Assembly (NCBI GenBank): GCA_963682025.1
Contig: OY821517.1
Location: 298,619,344-298,683,343 of the forward strand
DNA length: 64,000 nucleotides
Direction: 5' to 3'
DNA from: Cordilura impudica
Taxonomy: Eukaryota; Arthropoda; Insecta; Diptera; Scathophagidae
Of the stretch, positions 8,639-19,855 are shown piece after piece (positions within the stretch are counted from its first letter, which is position 1; each line of letters starts with the position of its first letter). The notes below the pieces were generated by a model. It was not told the DNA's origin. It made no database searches and saw only the letters and a program-made list of their open reading frames with translations. The position numbers were made by a program, and so were the translations under genes.

Positions 8639-11600
8639 ATATTTTCTAATTCTGTTCTTATGAACTAGAGAAGACCTATCATTTTCGTCCGTTATCCTTA
8701 CATTTCCTCTGTCATCTACCTCAGTGACTTTGAATGGTCCGTTATATAATTTATCTAATTTATGCCCTGTTTCATTTCGAACTAAAACATAGTCGCCTAC
8801 AGAAACATCTATCTTATTACAGTTCCTGTTGTACTATTTCTCCCGTACTAACTTTGAATTTTGGAGGCTTTCCATAGCTCTTCTATGAGCCGTTTGCAAT
8901 CTATACTTGACCTCCTTTGCATAGGCATCAATATTGTATAGTGGGTCAATTTTACCATTTCCCAAGAGTTCAAAATCGGTGGGGGTTTTCCCATAGATTA
9001 GTTCAAAAGGACAATATTCATGGGCCGTAGACGGTGATGTATTATAACAGTATACAAAAAATTTCATCCACTCGTCCCAGTCAGACTTGTCATTAGATAT
9101 ATACGATCTTAGATACTCGTTAAGAGTTCTATGCGATCTTTCAATGGTTCCCATTGTTTCATGATGATATGCCGTAGAGGCCACTTTATCTATTTTTAAA
9201 GGGTCACAAAGTTCCTGGAGAACTTGGTTAACATACTCAGTACCCATATCGGTGAGTATTCTTCCCATAGGGCCGTATGTAAGTACAAAGTGTTCCATAA
9301 TAGCTTTAGCTACTACGTTTGCACTTTTATTTGGTATAGGTATTGCAACCAAATATTTTGTAAGGTCACAAATGATGGTCACGGCATATTCATTGCCATT
9401 ATTTGACTTTGGTAATGGTCCAATCGTATCGATAAGGACAATGTCAAATGCTTTTGCCGGTGTTGGAGTTAAAGTTAAAGGTTCTTTGCCCTTCAATCTA
9501 GACTTATTCTTTTGGCATTTTTCGCATTTCTTGACATAGCGGGTTATGTCTCGCGTCATGCCTTTCCAATGATATTTCAATCTGACTTTCTTTATCATTC
9601 GAGTAATTCCGGGATGTCCTCCACATATGGGGTCATCATGATATCTACGCATTATTTTCAATTTCTCAGAATCGGTCTCAACTTTTAACAATTGTGGGAT
9701 GAGTACTATTTTCAAATCTTGCAAGATCTTATTTCCATTTATTATAAAATTTTCCTTCCCATGGGTTATAAGCATACTGTCATCTAGTGACAATTGCAAT
9801 GTTGTCAGACCTATATTACCAGCTACTTTTTCAAGCTTTGGAAAAAGAAGACCTAAGTCAACGATTCCATTAATAACTAAGTCACGCAACTTATATTCGG
9901 AAAGTTTATTCTTTCCTTTTTGGATAACAAATTTATCCTTTGTAAAATGCAAACGTGGTATTTTACTGTACTCTTGGGCATTAATTGCCTCATATATTCT
10001 CACATTTTCTGATTTATCTTGTGTGCCGGTTTTCCTGGTATTCACACTTTTTTTCTCTTTGTCAGATTGTAGTCTAGTCTTTACTTTCATTATATTCGTA
10101 ACTCCTATATTTCGTATGTCTGTAAATTCAATCCGCGACAGCGCATCGGCCGCGTGATTTTCTCCTCCCCTGATGTACTCTACTAGGAAGTCATATTCTT
10201 CCAAATCTAAGCGCATTCGCGTTAATTTTGATGATGGGTTTCTCATCGAGAATAGGTAGGTAAGTGGTCTGTGATCACTTCTTATCAGGAATTTTTTACC
10301 GTACACATATGGTCTAAAATATTGTATCGCCCAATGAATGGCAGCTAGTTCCTGCTCGATTGTCGATTTATTGCTTTCACCTTTAGTGAAAGATCTGGAT
10401 GCGTACGCAATTGGTAACTGAATACCTTCATAATCTTGGCTCAGAACAGCCCCGCAAGCATGTTTGCTAGTATCCGTTGTTATGCAGAATTCTCGGCTAA
10501 AATCTGGATATTTTAGAATCATTGGATTCAATAATTGATTTTTGAGGTATTTAAAGGAATTTTCACATTCCTCTGTCCACTCAAAAGGAATATTTTTCCT
10601 AGATAATTTAGTTAGATGCCGAGATGATTCAGCAAAGTTTGGTATAAACCTTCTATAATAATTGCAAAAAGCAACGAAGCGTTTAGCTTCATCACCGTTT
10701 TTCGGTGTTGGATAATTTTCAATTATCGAAAATTTGCTATCATCTGGCAAAATACCTTTGTCGGTACATTTGTGTCCTAGAAATGTCACTTCACGACAGA
10801 AAAATGAACACTTGTCCGGGTGTAACTTGAGATTATATTTTCTGCACATGCCAAATACCTCTTTTAAATTCTGTAACATATGGTCAGAAGAACAACCAAT
10901 TACGACTAAATCGTCCATGTATAAGAAAGCTTGGGCTGGAGACAGCCCTGAAAAAGCTAACGACATCATTCTTTGAAATGAATTTGGTGCGATCTTTATA
11001 CCATATGGTAATCGTTTGAATCTATATGAACCTTTTTCAGTTGAAAAAGATGTAATGTCCCTAGATTCTTCTTCTAATTCAATTTGGTGAAATCCTGATA
11101 CCAAATCTAAACATGAAAAAAATTTCGCTCTACCTAGTTGATCTAATATATCATCTATGCGCGGAAGTGGAAACTTATCCGCTATAAGTTTCTTATTTAT
11201 TCCTCTGTAGTCAACGACTAGTCTCCATCGTTTTTGTGTTGTACCCGGTAATGATTTTTTCGGTACCAATAAAATAGGGCTATTATATTCCGACATTGAT
11301 GGCTCGACTATGTCATCATTTATGAGCTTGTCCACTTGTCTATTTACCTCTTCTTTATGAGAGTGTGGTATTCTATAATTTTTTATGTAGACTGGTTGAT
11401 TATCATTCAGTCTGAGTTTTTGTTTATAAAAATTATTTGCACTGATTTTCTCAGACTCTAATGCGAAAATGTCTATATATTCAGAGCATAATTTCCTTAA
11501 TTTTCCATCGACAAATTCAGGAAAATTTTTTGATAATCTTTTCAATTTTTCTCCATTTTTTCGAGAGTCATTGCTCTGATGGATGAATTCGTAGTCGTTA

Positions 11601-12280
11601 AGACTTTCTGTTATCAATTGAATATTGGGAATGATTAAGTCTTTGTCTGTTGTATTGACAATTTTAACCATAGGCCTTGACCCTAATGTCACTGTATTCG
11701 CAACATAAACACCTTCTTGTAGCATTTGATGAGGAACTAACACCTCTTTTTCATTGAACTGATTATTGATCAATCTAATCACTTCCGATCTTGCTGGAAG
11801 GGATATGGAATTTGCATCAGGTGCATTCATTAATGCTATTGATAAGTTATATGGGAAATTATCGGGTCTTAGGATAATTAAATTCTTATCACCCTGAAAA
11901 TCTAAATTGCATCTATATTTTCTGATAAAATCCATACCTATAATTCCATCGCACGGAATCGGGAAGTCATCCTCGACAACATAAAATTCATGTCCAATGA
12001 GGATTTCTTCAATTTTCAAGTCTCCTTCGACTTTACCTATGGTGTTTATTATTCCTTGGCTTATTCCACTAATATTCGTCCTTTGACTTTCATCTATTTG
12101 CTCGTTAAGAACTTGTCCGATTTTAATTACAGATATATCGGCACCTGTGTCTACCAAAAATGTGGATCTGCTCTCATTAAATGATGTTCTTATCCTAATA
12201 TAACTATAGAGACTTAGATTGATATTAAAAATTTTGTCAACTGCGTAATCAGGGGGGTTTGTCCGTTTTTTGAACCTATA
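8639..12280 (-). pseudogene. pol: Pol of element B with one premature stop
   Basis: The same domain order as pol of A: protease (VDTGADISVIK), reverse transcriptase with YMDD, RNase H (TTDTSKHACGAVL, TDHRPL), and integrase with zinc domain, DTIGPLP, TDMGTEY and a DDE glutamate in GTIERSHR. The frame is open from 12280, inside gag in the -1 frame, to a TAG at 8834-8836. After that stop the same frame continues through the integrase C-terminal domain (VLVRNETG, LVHKNR) to 8639, where element A interrupts it; the last codons are at 117-131. The single stop removes the C-terminal domain of integrase. Everything else appears open. Confidence 0.9.
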
Positions 12281-13017
12281 CTACGAATATTATTAAAATT
12301 TTCCCTATTATTACTAATTCGTATGTTATTCCTATTACCCTTTATACGCGTACCATATATATTTCTGCCATTATTTCCAATATGTTTAATATATATATTT
12401 TTTCTATTACTTCTAACGCGTCGTCGGCACTGGAAATTACCACTGCTATTATAGGCGAGGGCTTTTCCAGAATTTTGTCTATCACAAACGTTGGCACAAC
12501 TATTAAGAAATTTTCCAATCACCTCGTATATATCCTTGAAAGTACCTGATTCCATGATCAGTTTGACCCTCTCATTCGAGGTATTTCTAATTATTGCACT
12601 AACTGCGGAACGCATGGCATATGTGCTCGCTATCTGGGGTGGTACACCGTCAGATATATAAGCAATTTCTAATTTTACTGTGAGGTCTTCCACCTCCTTA
12701 ACATAATCATTGGGACTTTTGTTATGTTGTTTCACATTCAACAACTTCGCGGTCACTAATTCGACCGTCTCGCTCTTCACTTTAGCCCTTATTGAACCAA
12801 TTATTTCGTTAAGAGTTACTTCCGTCGAAATTAGGTTTCTGGCTGTACCCCTTAATTTGGTCTTTACCAGATTTACGGCAAGAGCGTCATGTGTTTCCTT
12901 AATGGAATCCACTAATGTAAGGGCATCTAGAAAAGCTGTTAGGTTTTCTGCCCTGCCATCGAAATCGGGTATCAATTTCGAGGCTAAATGTAAAAATTGC
13001 ACCGGTGTTTGTGCCAT
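12214..13017 (-). pseudogene. gag: Gag of element B, N-terminally broken
   Basis: 268 codons from MAQTPVQF, collinear with residues ~175-429 of gag of A (GTARNLI, AYISDGVPP, VKLIMESG). The shorter C-terminus is Asn/Arg/Ile-rich without a CCHC knuckle. Upstream of the ATG a coding-like stretch (EVEAKLQEAELNR) corresponds to the N-terminal extension seen in A, but it is in another frame behind a T7 run and preceded by a stop. The original start is therefore lost, or translation now begins at this internal ATG. It overlaps pol in the -1 frame. Confidence 0.75.
12265..12271 (-). promoter_or_regulatory. Canonical -1 ribosomal frameshift heptamer, gag-pol of element B
   Basis: On the minus strand the gag codons read TCA AAA AAC, giving the classic slippery heptamer A AAA AAC. 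Pol lies in the -1 frame and its open frame begins just upstream (stop at 12281-12283). The gag stop is 17 codons downstream. This is the expected layout for Gag-Pol fusion synthesis. Confidence 0.65.
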
Positions 13018-14991
13018 TATCTCTAACGGTGGTTCCCTATTATTATCAAAAAAATTCTATTCAATTCAGCTTCCTGAAGCTTTGCCTCAACTTCTTACAA
13101 GTGATAATCACCAATAAAGCTAGGGAAATTTATTCCAAAATTATAATAAAGGAAAGCTATTATTTTTCTATACGAAATAATTTAGAATATCTAGAAATAT
13201 ATATGAACAATTCTACATATAAATTTGATAATAAAAGGAAAAATTTTAATGTTCACAATAGAATAAGAAAATCTATTCGAAATTTCAAATTTAATACCGT
13301 TTCAAATTTTAAATTAAAAAATCAAAATTTCAATATTTACAATAAAAAATTCAATAGTTAAATTTATATTGAAGGAATTCAAACTTTGTTTATACTTTTG
13401 TTCTAACTTTATAATTTAATTTTACGATTTTATAAAAAATTCTTATTATTCCAAATGGTCTTTCAATATCTTTCATGGTTTTTTATTTTTTCCCTTAAAT
13501 TCAATAAATTAGTTTTCGCTTATTTTCAGAAGACAACTCTTTGTTAAAAAAATTAATAATATGAACAATTTAGTGGAAAAAAAAAGATGTAAAAAAATTC
13601 CAAAATTCACACTAAAAACAAATAAAAATATGGTCGAAAATCCTGATTCAATAAAAGAAATTTTTTTTTCAAAAAAAATTGAAACATATATTGTAAATTT
13701 GTATTTTTAGTAATTTTAAATACGGATATACAGAAATATATATGTTCCAGTTTTAAATCAATATGAATATATACTTTTTTTTTCACAATATAAAAAAATT
13801 TATGAAAAAATGTTAATATAAACAATAAAATTCGGTTTTAATAAAAATATTCAAATTTCAATATCCAAGATAAAATTCAATAGTTAGATATAAATTTTGG
13901 TGTAAATATATTATTTTTTTTTTATTAGACGAATTTTCTTTTTATTTAAGGTTTTATACAAATTTTCTTCTTTCTTTTAAATTTCCTTAAATTGTATTTT
14001 TTTTAAGTAATTATATTTTAGTAATTAACGTAATTTAAAATTTGTTTGAAATAAAAATTTTAATTTATTCTATCTTTAATAGTAATTTTAAATAATGAAA
14101 AACTTAACTGTTGATTCTGCTGCTGGATCTGTTGCTGTTATTATTATTGATTCGTTGTTTATAGATGAGTTTTGTTGCTGTTGTTGTTTATATTTTTTCT
14201 TGTTATTATAGTTGCAGCCGTTGTTGAATGTTGCGACTGATGTTGATACACTTTCTTAATATAGTTGCAGCCGTTGTTGATTTTCCTTTTTTTTTTTTAG
14301 TTGTTGTTGTTTCTTTTTGTTTCAGGTGTCTCGGCTACACCTGTTTCATCCGAACAATGCATCGGCCGCATTGCCGTAATTGTGATTTTGATTATTAGGA
14401 ATTATGCATTTTAGTTGATGTATATTATCATTTTATTACCAATTGTCTTTAGTTATTTAAATGATATTTAAATGTGGTTTTAATTTCAGGTTATTTTTAA
14501 CACTTTTCCTTTCTTGGTCGACATTGAATTTCCTCTTTTCAAGTATCGTTGATATATTTATTTTCACTTTGTCATTTTTGAACATGGTTTTGCATTGCAA
14601 TATTTTATTTAATCTTCAGTTAATTAAAAGAGATACTCGAACATAGCTTCTTTTTTAATTATTTAATAATATTTCCTATTATTTAATTATATTAAAGCAC
14701 ATCTTTTCTTTTACGTTTTGATATGTTTTAATTAAGTTTTTTAGCATTTTATTTGCACAAATCAGTTCAATCAAAAATTTTGTGTTGTAATTATTTGTTT
14801 AGAACACCAATTGTACACTAATTTACATTCACTTTAGTTTAGTTTTCGCTTTTTCTTTTTGTTTAAATGGGCCACTGGTTAACTTTAGCCACTGCTTCAC
14901 TTTGGCCACTGGTTCACTTTGGCCACTGGTTCACTTTGGCCACTGGTTCACTTTGGCCACGACATGGAGTCCTGATCCCATGACGTGGCCA
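13018..14991 (-). other. Leader region of element B
   Basis: Almost 2 kb between PBS and gag, mostly A+T-rich with no credible gene. It contains Thr/Gln-codon-like GTTGTT tracts (14100-14300) and two copies of a 20-bp word, TATAGTTGCAGCCGTTGTTG, at about 14207-14226 and 14260-14279. The latter occupy a position comparable to the leader repeats of element A. A 17-bp tandem array lies next to the PBS. Confidence 0.6.
14869..14965. repeat. 17-bp tandem array beside the PBS of element B
   Basis: Just over five copies of CTTTGGCCACTGGTTCA, the first copies slightly degenerate and the last three perfect. The array ends about 30 bp from the PBS and is followed by a short hairpin (CATGGAGTCC ... GATCCCATG). 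Replication slippage in an old element would explain it. Confidence 0.85.
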
Positions 14992-15005
14992 TGGCAGGAT
15001 CGCCA
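14992..15005 (-). other. Primer binding site of element B
   Basis: TGGCGATCCTGCCA on the minus strand, identical to the PBS of element A and directly beside the putative LTR. The match ends at this point, which defines a 14-base conserved primer site. Confidence 0.7.
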
Positions 15006-15335
15006 TATAATAAGTTTAGACACATTTTTAATTTCATTTAGAACAGCCGCTCGTGCGACTGTTCATGTTCACGTTTATTTATATATTGTTAGTATTTTAT
15101 TTTCATTAACTCTAGGTTAGTATTTTTAAGTATATGTATGTCTGAGAATTAGCTTAGCTTGCTAATTCTCATAAAGATAAATAGAACTATTTTACATGTG
15201 TAGAAATGCAAGCAATGCATTTCTCACGCTTTAAGTTTGGTGTGTGCGGATATTGTTACATATAAATGGTTCAAGGTTACCATTTAAGTTACCGTACTGA
15301 AGGTAGGATAACTTCGACTTATCAAACACACTACA
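15006..15335 (-). repeat. Putative 5' LTR of element B
   Basis: About 330 bp between the PBS and a TGTAGTGTG (element orientation) that matches the TGTAG start of A's LTR. The PBS-proximal end reads TTATTATA rather than ...ACA, which I take as decay. The second copy is not in the window, so the limits are inferred. Confidence 0.6.
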
Positions 15336-15639
15336 ATAGTGTATCGTATAGTCGGTCTAACGCCATTCGGGGTTTGCTAGTTTAGCTGCTGTTTGGATTT
15401 TGGCTAAAACTTAATTTTTCCGAACAACATGCAAAATTTCCTACGGCTATATCTCGGAAACAAATTGGAATTTTATTTCCCGTTTTCGTCACAATTGTAG
15501 CTATAGACTAAGAGAAAAAAGTGTAAAACAAACTAATCCGAAAAAACTGCATCTAGTGCTTCAAAATTGCAAAATCAATCCCAAAGATATCTTTTTAAAC
15601 TGTTTCTTTTAACTCATACTCTCTGTCTCTCTGTCTGTC
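15336..15639. other. Unassigned sequence with a fragment of a DINE-like head
   Basis: At 15340-15362 a short stretch (CGTATAGTCGGTCTA) matches the palindromic head of the DINE-like family A. The rest, to the start of the tandem array, contains a CTGT microsatellite (15627-15648) and no coding sequence that I can recognise. Confidence 0.4.
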
Positions 15640-16215
15640 TGTCTGTCGTGGGTCAACCCGCTGTTGTGACTACAGATTAATTTTGGGGTAGTTACGCACA
15701 GTCACGCATAGTCACGCACAGTCACGGAGTGATATAAATGTCATTTCCCCTCATTCGATCGATCTGAAACTTGGTCCATACACTTGCTGTGAAAAAAGAT
15801 TAACTTTGACTTAGTCACGCTCAGTCACGCATATTCACGCACGGTCACGTAGAAATTTAAAACGGATTTCCCCTCATCCAATTAATCTTAACTTGGTCGA
15901 TATACTTGCTGTAAAGAAAGATTAACTTCAACTTAGTCACGTGCAGTCACGCATAGTCACGCACAGTAACGGAGTGATTTAAAACCCATTTCCCCTTATC
16001 CGATCGATCTGAAACTTGGTCGATAGACTTGGTGTGAAAAAAAGAAAAAAGATTAACTTTGACATAGTCACGCACAGTCACGGAGAGATAAAACCTCACT
16101 TCCCCTCATCCGATCGATCTAAAACTTTGTCCATAGACCTGTTGTGACCAAAGATTAATTTTAAAATAGTCACGCAAAGTCACGAACAGTAACGAAGAGA
16201 GTCAAAAGGAAAGAA
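15640..16215. repeat. Tandem array (about five ~120-bp units) with nested GTCACGC motif
   Basis: Units of about 110-130 bp repeat the order: TGTGACTACAGATTAA, then two to four GTCACGC words at 10-base spacing, then TTTCCCCTCAT, then CGATCGATCTGAAACTTGGTC. Unit starts are near 15663, 15788, 15912, 16045 and 16150. The units have diverged by substitutions and small insertions. A single unit of the same family occurs at 19690-19855. Confidence 0.8.
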
Positions 16216-16370
16216 AGGAAAGAAAGAGTTTTAATAAAAACTTTGTTTTTATGGGTTATGTTATTTGGAACCTTATTTTCATCAAAATGAAGAAAATATT
16301 AAATTTCCAGCTGTATTTTGCATCGAAAATTCGAGAAATGTCCGAAAAATTTAGCAAAAACAAAAAAAAA

Positions 16371-17148
16371 ACAAGTAAAAAAATTATAGTCGGTCTAGAC
16401 CGACTATACGATACCCTATACCATGCGTTTAGGTCCAACTAATTAGATATAGGAAATAAGCATAAACCAAATTTGAATGGCATTGTTATTAATTTTTTTG
16501 GCTGCAGATATGAAAAAGTTCATATCGGGTACCATATATGTATATATGTGGACTAGGTCGAAATATGGACCGACCCTGACCATATTTGGGAAAGTCAATT
16601 ATATTTTGAAAAAATATATGTAAACCAAATTTGAGAAAAAATCGGTGAAATATTTTTGTTTTTTTGATAGATTTTAGTGAAGATCGGGAAGCAGCTCTAT
16701 ATGGGGCCAATGAATAAGAATTGCCTTGTAGGGATTATTTTTGGACTACTGATTAATGGATATAATAATCACATAAAAACCCAATTTGACTGAGATCTAT
16801 ATGATAATTTGGATCTTATGGCAATTTATGTTCATTTCATAGGGGTCATTTGTATGGGCGCTAGGTCTGAACATGGACCGATTCTCACTAATAGCGTTCA
16901 TCCTATGGCCGATAAAAGCTTATATACCAAATTTCATCAAAATATATTCATATTTGCGTTTTCTGCAGTTTGATTACAAACTTTACATGGACACACAGAC
17001 GGACGGACGGACATCGTTAAATCGAATCAGATAGTGATTCTTATTCGATCGGTATAATAAAAGATGGGTCTAGGTCAAATATTGTTGGTAGTTACAAACA
17101 GCAGCACAAAGTTATTATACCCAAACCACATAGTGGTATAGGGTATAA
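16371..17148 (+). repeat. DINE-1/mini-me-like repeat, family A (copy A1)
   Basis: Begins ACAAGTAA, followed by a perfect 24-bp palindrome at 16385-16408 centred on TCTAGA. It then has a body with phrases such as GATCGGGAAGCAGC and a GACGGACG microsatellite near 17000, and ends in TTATACCC ... GGGTATAA with an internal hairpin. The terminal hairpin and GTCY/GACR tract are the described hallmarks of mini-me/DINE-1 non-autonomous Helitron-like repeats of flies. It has no coding capacity. Confidence 0.75.
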
Positions 17149-17444
17149 AAACATGAATAAATCAATATCAATTGTCCCAACAGCATGCATGCGTAGCAGC
17201 TGGGTTTATCATGCCCGTTTGGGTTGTTTACTCAAATGGGATTTTGTTAGTTTCGATGAGTATTTCGAAAACCGCACACGAGATGGAGTTTGCACTCGAT
17301 GACTTCAAAAATGTTGCGCTGTATTATCCAACTGCATTATGTCTTTTATCCATTTAAGCTTCACAAGACTTCATGGTAGTGGTTTTATTCTGATATCTTC
17401 TACATGGTAAAAAAAAAACATATTTTTGTTTCTTTCAAGATTCT
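17149..17444. other. Unassigned spacer
   Basis: Slightly more balanced in base composition than its surroundings. A 61-codon open frame at 17172-17357 on the plus strand has no motif I recognise. It could be a fragment of an unknown element. Confidence 0.3.
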
Positions 17445-17852
17445 AATGCCGTTTTCTTTTCTGACAAAAAATGTCGCCCCTTTTTTTGCCCTTTTTTCGA
17501 AAAGTGTTTTTTTTTTTATATATTCTGAGTTAAAAGTAACCTTATCTTATACATCAATCGAAAGGTCTCAAAGTCGAACCCTCGTAAATCACAAAAAATT
17601 CCAGCCATTGACTTCTTGCAGGTCATAGTGTGAGAATATTTCCCCATTGTTCCCCTTTTTTGAATATTTTCACTCTATGACTGCCAAGAGGATAATAATC
17701 AAAATTTTTTGCATTTATGAAAACAGCACTTTGAGACCTTTCGATTGATATATAATATAAGGTTGCTCTTAATTCAGAATATTTAAAAAAATACACTTTT
17801 CCAAAAAAGGGCAAAACAAGGGCAACATTTTTTGTCAGAAAAGAAAACGGCA
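17445..17852. mobile_element. Foldback-type element with ~165-185-bp arms
   Basis: The arm at 17445-17628 (GCCGTTTTCTTTTCTGACAA ...) is repeated in inverse orientation at about 17690-17852 (... TTGTCAGAAAAGAAAACGGC). The arms enclose a spacer of about 60 bp. Both arms translate to similar peptides on opposite strands, as expected for an inverted duplication. It resembles a MITE or foldback element and carries no gene. Confidence 0.75.
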
Positions 17853-17923
17853 TAAATAATATTATTTTGCACAATAAAAATATTAAAAGTTATTTAAATT
17901 TTCACAAACTATTGTAAGTTATT

Positions 17924-18500
17924 ATACCCTCCATATCACTGATATGGATATGCCATTCCGTATATAACGCTTCGAAATAAATTCCGATGACCCCATAAAC
18001 CATATATTTTCTTGAACCTTATCACAAGAGGAGCTGATTTAGCGATGACTTTCTGTCCGTCTGTGTGTGAAAATCACGATCACGTTCTCAATAACTAAGC
18101 TAGACTCTTCGTTTTTGAATAATATTTATTAATATCCTGATTGATTTGCTATTTAAAATCGTCAAAATTTGTCCAATGGATTACGAGAGATATGAATGAA
18201 AATGTGAAAAAATATTCAATGTGTTTGTTTTAAACCCCTCCACATCACTCTGCACTGGAATGACAAACTGACCCTACCCTATCAATTTGTCATTCCGTTT
18301 GTAATGCATCGAAAAATGTATTTGCGACCCCATATATATTCTTGATCGTTATAACAACTCAAGTCGATATAGCGATGTCCGTCTGTTCGTCCGTCCATCC
18401 GTCCATCTGTCTGTTGAAATCACAAATCACTCACTCAAAAAATAAACCATTTACCTGGGTGAAGTTATTATAATATTTTTTGTCATTATTTCTAGCAGGT
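17924..18500 (-). repeat. Two tandem family-B DINE-like repeats (truncated)
   Basis: On the minus strand two successive copies (about 17924-18230 and 18231-18500) show the family-B end: a TATACCCTC terminus, GGAATGACAAA-type words, 'GGGGTC' and a GTCCGTCTGT microsatellite. Both are truncated compared with the 0.8-kb copies at 39228-40039 and 43258-44096. Confidence 0.65.
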
Positions 18501-18654
18501 TGCCATTGAATATGAGTCGAAATATGTGAAAAATTTTACAAATTCAGTGCGTCGTTGTAATAATTTAGTATTAAGTTTATCAAGTTGTTTACTTTTTAAA
18601 ATATTTTGTTTACATTTGTAATAAATAGTGCAATAAGTCCCGATATTAATGTAA

Positions 18655-18722
18655 ACGTAAAACCCAGGTGCAGGGTACCAAAGATGCAGCACATCCGAAT
18701 TTAACACTCTTACTTGTTTTTT
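18655..18722 (-). repeat. Head fragment of DINE-like family C
   Basis: On the minus strand ACAAGTAAGAGTGTTAAATTCGG is present as two adjoining pieces of the family-C head, which is also found at 35391 (+) and 29497 (-). Only the first ~60 bases are present. Confidence 0.6.
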
Positions 18723-18884
18723 TTTTTAAAGATATATGTTATAATTTTTCTTATTGTTGCAATCGTTGTAGTTGTTGTAATTGTGGCATTTGCCTCATGG
18801 GGTGTATGTATGGTTGTACAGCATGTTATCATAATCCAAATCGCCAATATGAATGAAAAATATAATCCCTAAATAAACAACCTT

Positions 18885-19485
18885 TTTTTAAAAAGTACCC
18901 TTGTTTAAGAGTGCTCTCTTTTTTAAACTGCCTTTTTTTTAATAAGGACTTTCATTAAAAAGTCCCTTTTTTAAAAATGTAATTTTTTTTAAAAAGTACC
19001 ATTTTTAAAATAGTCCAAAAAAAAGTAACCTTTTTTAAAAAAAGTATCCTTCATTTAAAAAAGTACATTTTAAAAACACCCTTTAAAAAACCTTTTTTTT
19101 AAAGCTACCCTTTTACCATTCTTAAAAAAGTACCATATTTTTTATTAGTATCATTTATTTAAAAAAAGTATATTGTCTTAAAGTACAATTTTCTTAAAAA
19201 GAGCACCCCTTTTTAAAAGTACCCTTTAAAAAAAAATATCTTTTCTTTCAAAATTACTTTTTCTTAAAAAACTACCTTTAAAAAAAAATTTAGCTTCTGC
19301 TAAGAAAGTACTTTTTTTTTAAATAACATTTTCTTAAAAAAGTACCTTTAGTTTTCAAGTACCCTTTTTTTTTAAAAAGCACCCTTTTTTAAAAAATAAT
19401 CTTTTGTTTTAAAAGTGCCATTTTTTAAAAAAAGTTCATTTTCTTAAAAAATTATCTTTTAAAAAATTTGTTCTTAAAAACAGTA
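18885..19485. repeat. Degenerate AAAAAGTACC / poly-T array
   Basis: About 600 bp of irregular repeats of the form TTTTTTAAAAAAGTACC with 15-25-bp period. The same repeat continues at 26046-26280. The two parts were one array before the pogo-like element at 19486-26043 inserted at a TA inside a GTACC word. Confidence 0.85.
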
Positions 19486-19596
19486 CAGTAGAGGCTCGAA
19501 AAAGTCCAGTAGTTTGTTTTGGGGTGCTTAACTTTTTCGAATTCTTATTTTTTCCGTGATATGAAAAATATAAGTGACTATACATATATTTACACA

Positions 19597-19604
19597 TTGT
19601 ATAT
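19597..19604. other. 8-bp target duplication TTGTATAT (left copy)
   Basis: Repeated exactly at 24647-24654, immediately outside the opposite TIR. Confidence 0.8.
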
Positions 19605-19689
19605 TAGGGCGGGGGGATTTGTAGCAAGGCAAAAAAATCGCTCAAGTGAGAAGGAAAATCATATTCTAGGGAGCAAAAGAAGAAACTTT

Positions 19690-19855
19690 GCCCAAGAAAC
19701 CATAACGAATTCTGATGCCCCGACTTTTGACCTGTCTGTCTGTCTGCCATGGGGCAACCCCATTCCCCCTCATGCAATTGATCTGAAACTTGGCCCATAG
19801 TCTTGTTGTGACTACAGATTAATTTTGGGGTAGTCACGCAGAGTCACGCATAGTG
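19690..19855. repeat. Single unit of the GTCACGC tandem family
   Basis: Contains CCTGTCTGTCTGTCTG, CCATGGGGCAACCC, TGATCTGAAACTTGG, TGTGACTACAGATTAATTTT and two GTCACGC words. It matches the array at 15640-16215. It abuts the 3' end of the LINE at 19855/19856. Confidence 0.7.

Larger units (their letters stand above)
8639..15335 (-). mobile_element. LTR element B, older Ty3/gypsy-type retrotransposon
   Basis: The proximal 6.7 kb of a minus-strand element related to A by protein sequence in gag and pol, by its identical 14-base PBS and by its LTR start TGTAG. It is interrupted at 8638/133 by element A. Its pol has one in-frame stop, its gag start is disrupted and its right LTR start has decayed (TAT instead of TGT). 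It is therefore older and probably inactive. The matching 3' LTR is outside the window, so age from LTR divergence cannot be read here. Confidence 0.88.

Noticed and set aside
13005..13361. 118-codon plus-strand frame beside gag of element B
   Set aside because: Low-complexity Asn/Phe/Lys-rich translation of A+T-rich leader; the opposite strand has the gag trace.
17172..17357. 61-codon frame as a host gene fragment
   Set aside because: No recognisable motif, splice signals or matching neighbours; left as unassigned.
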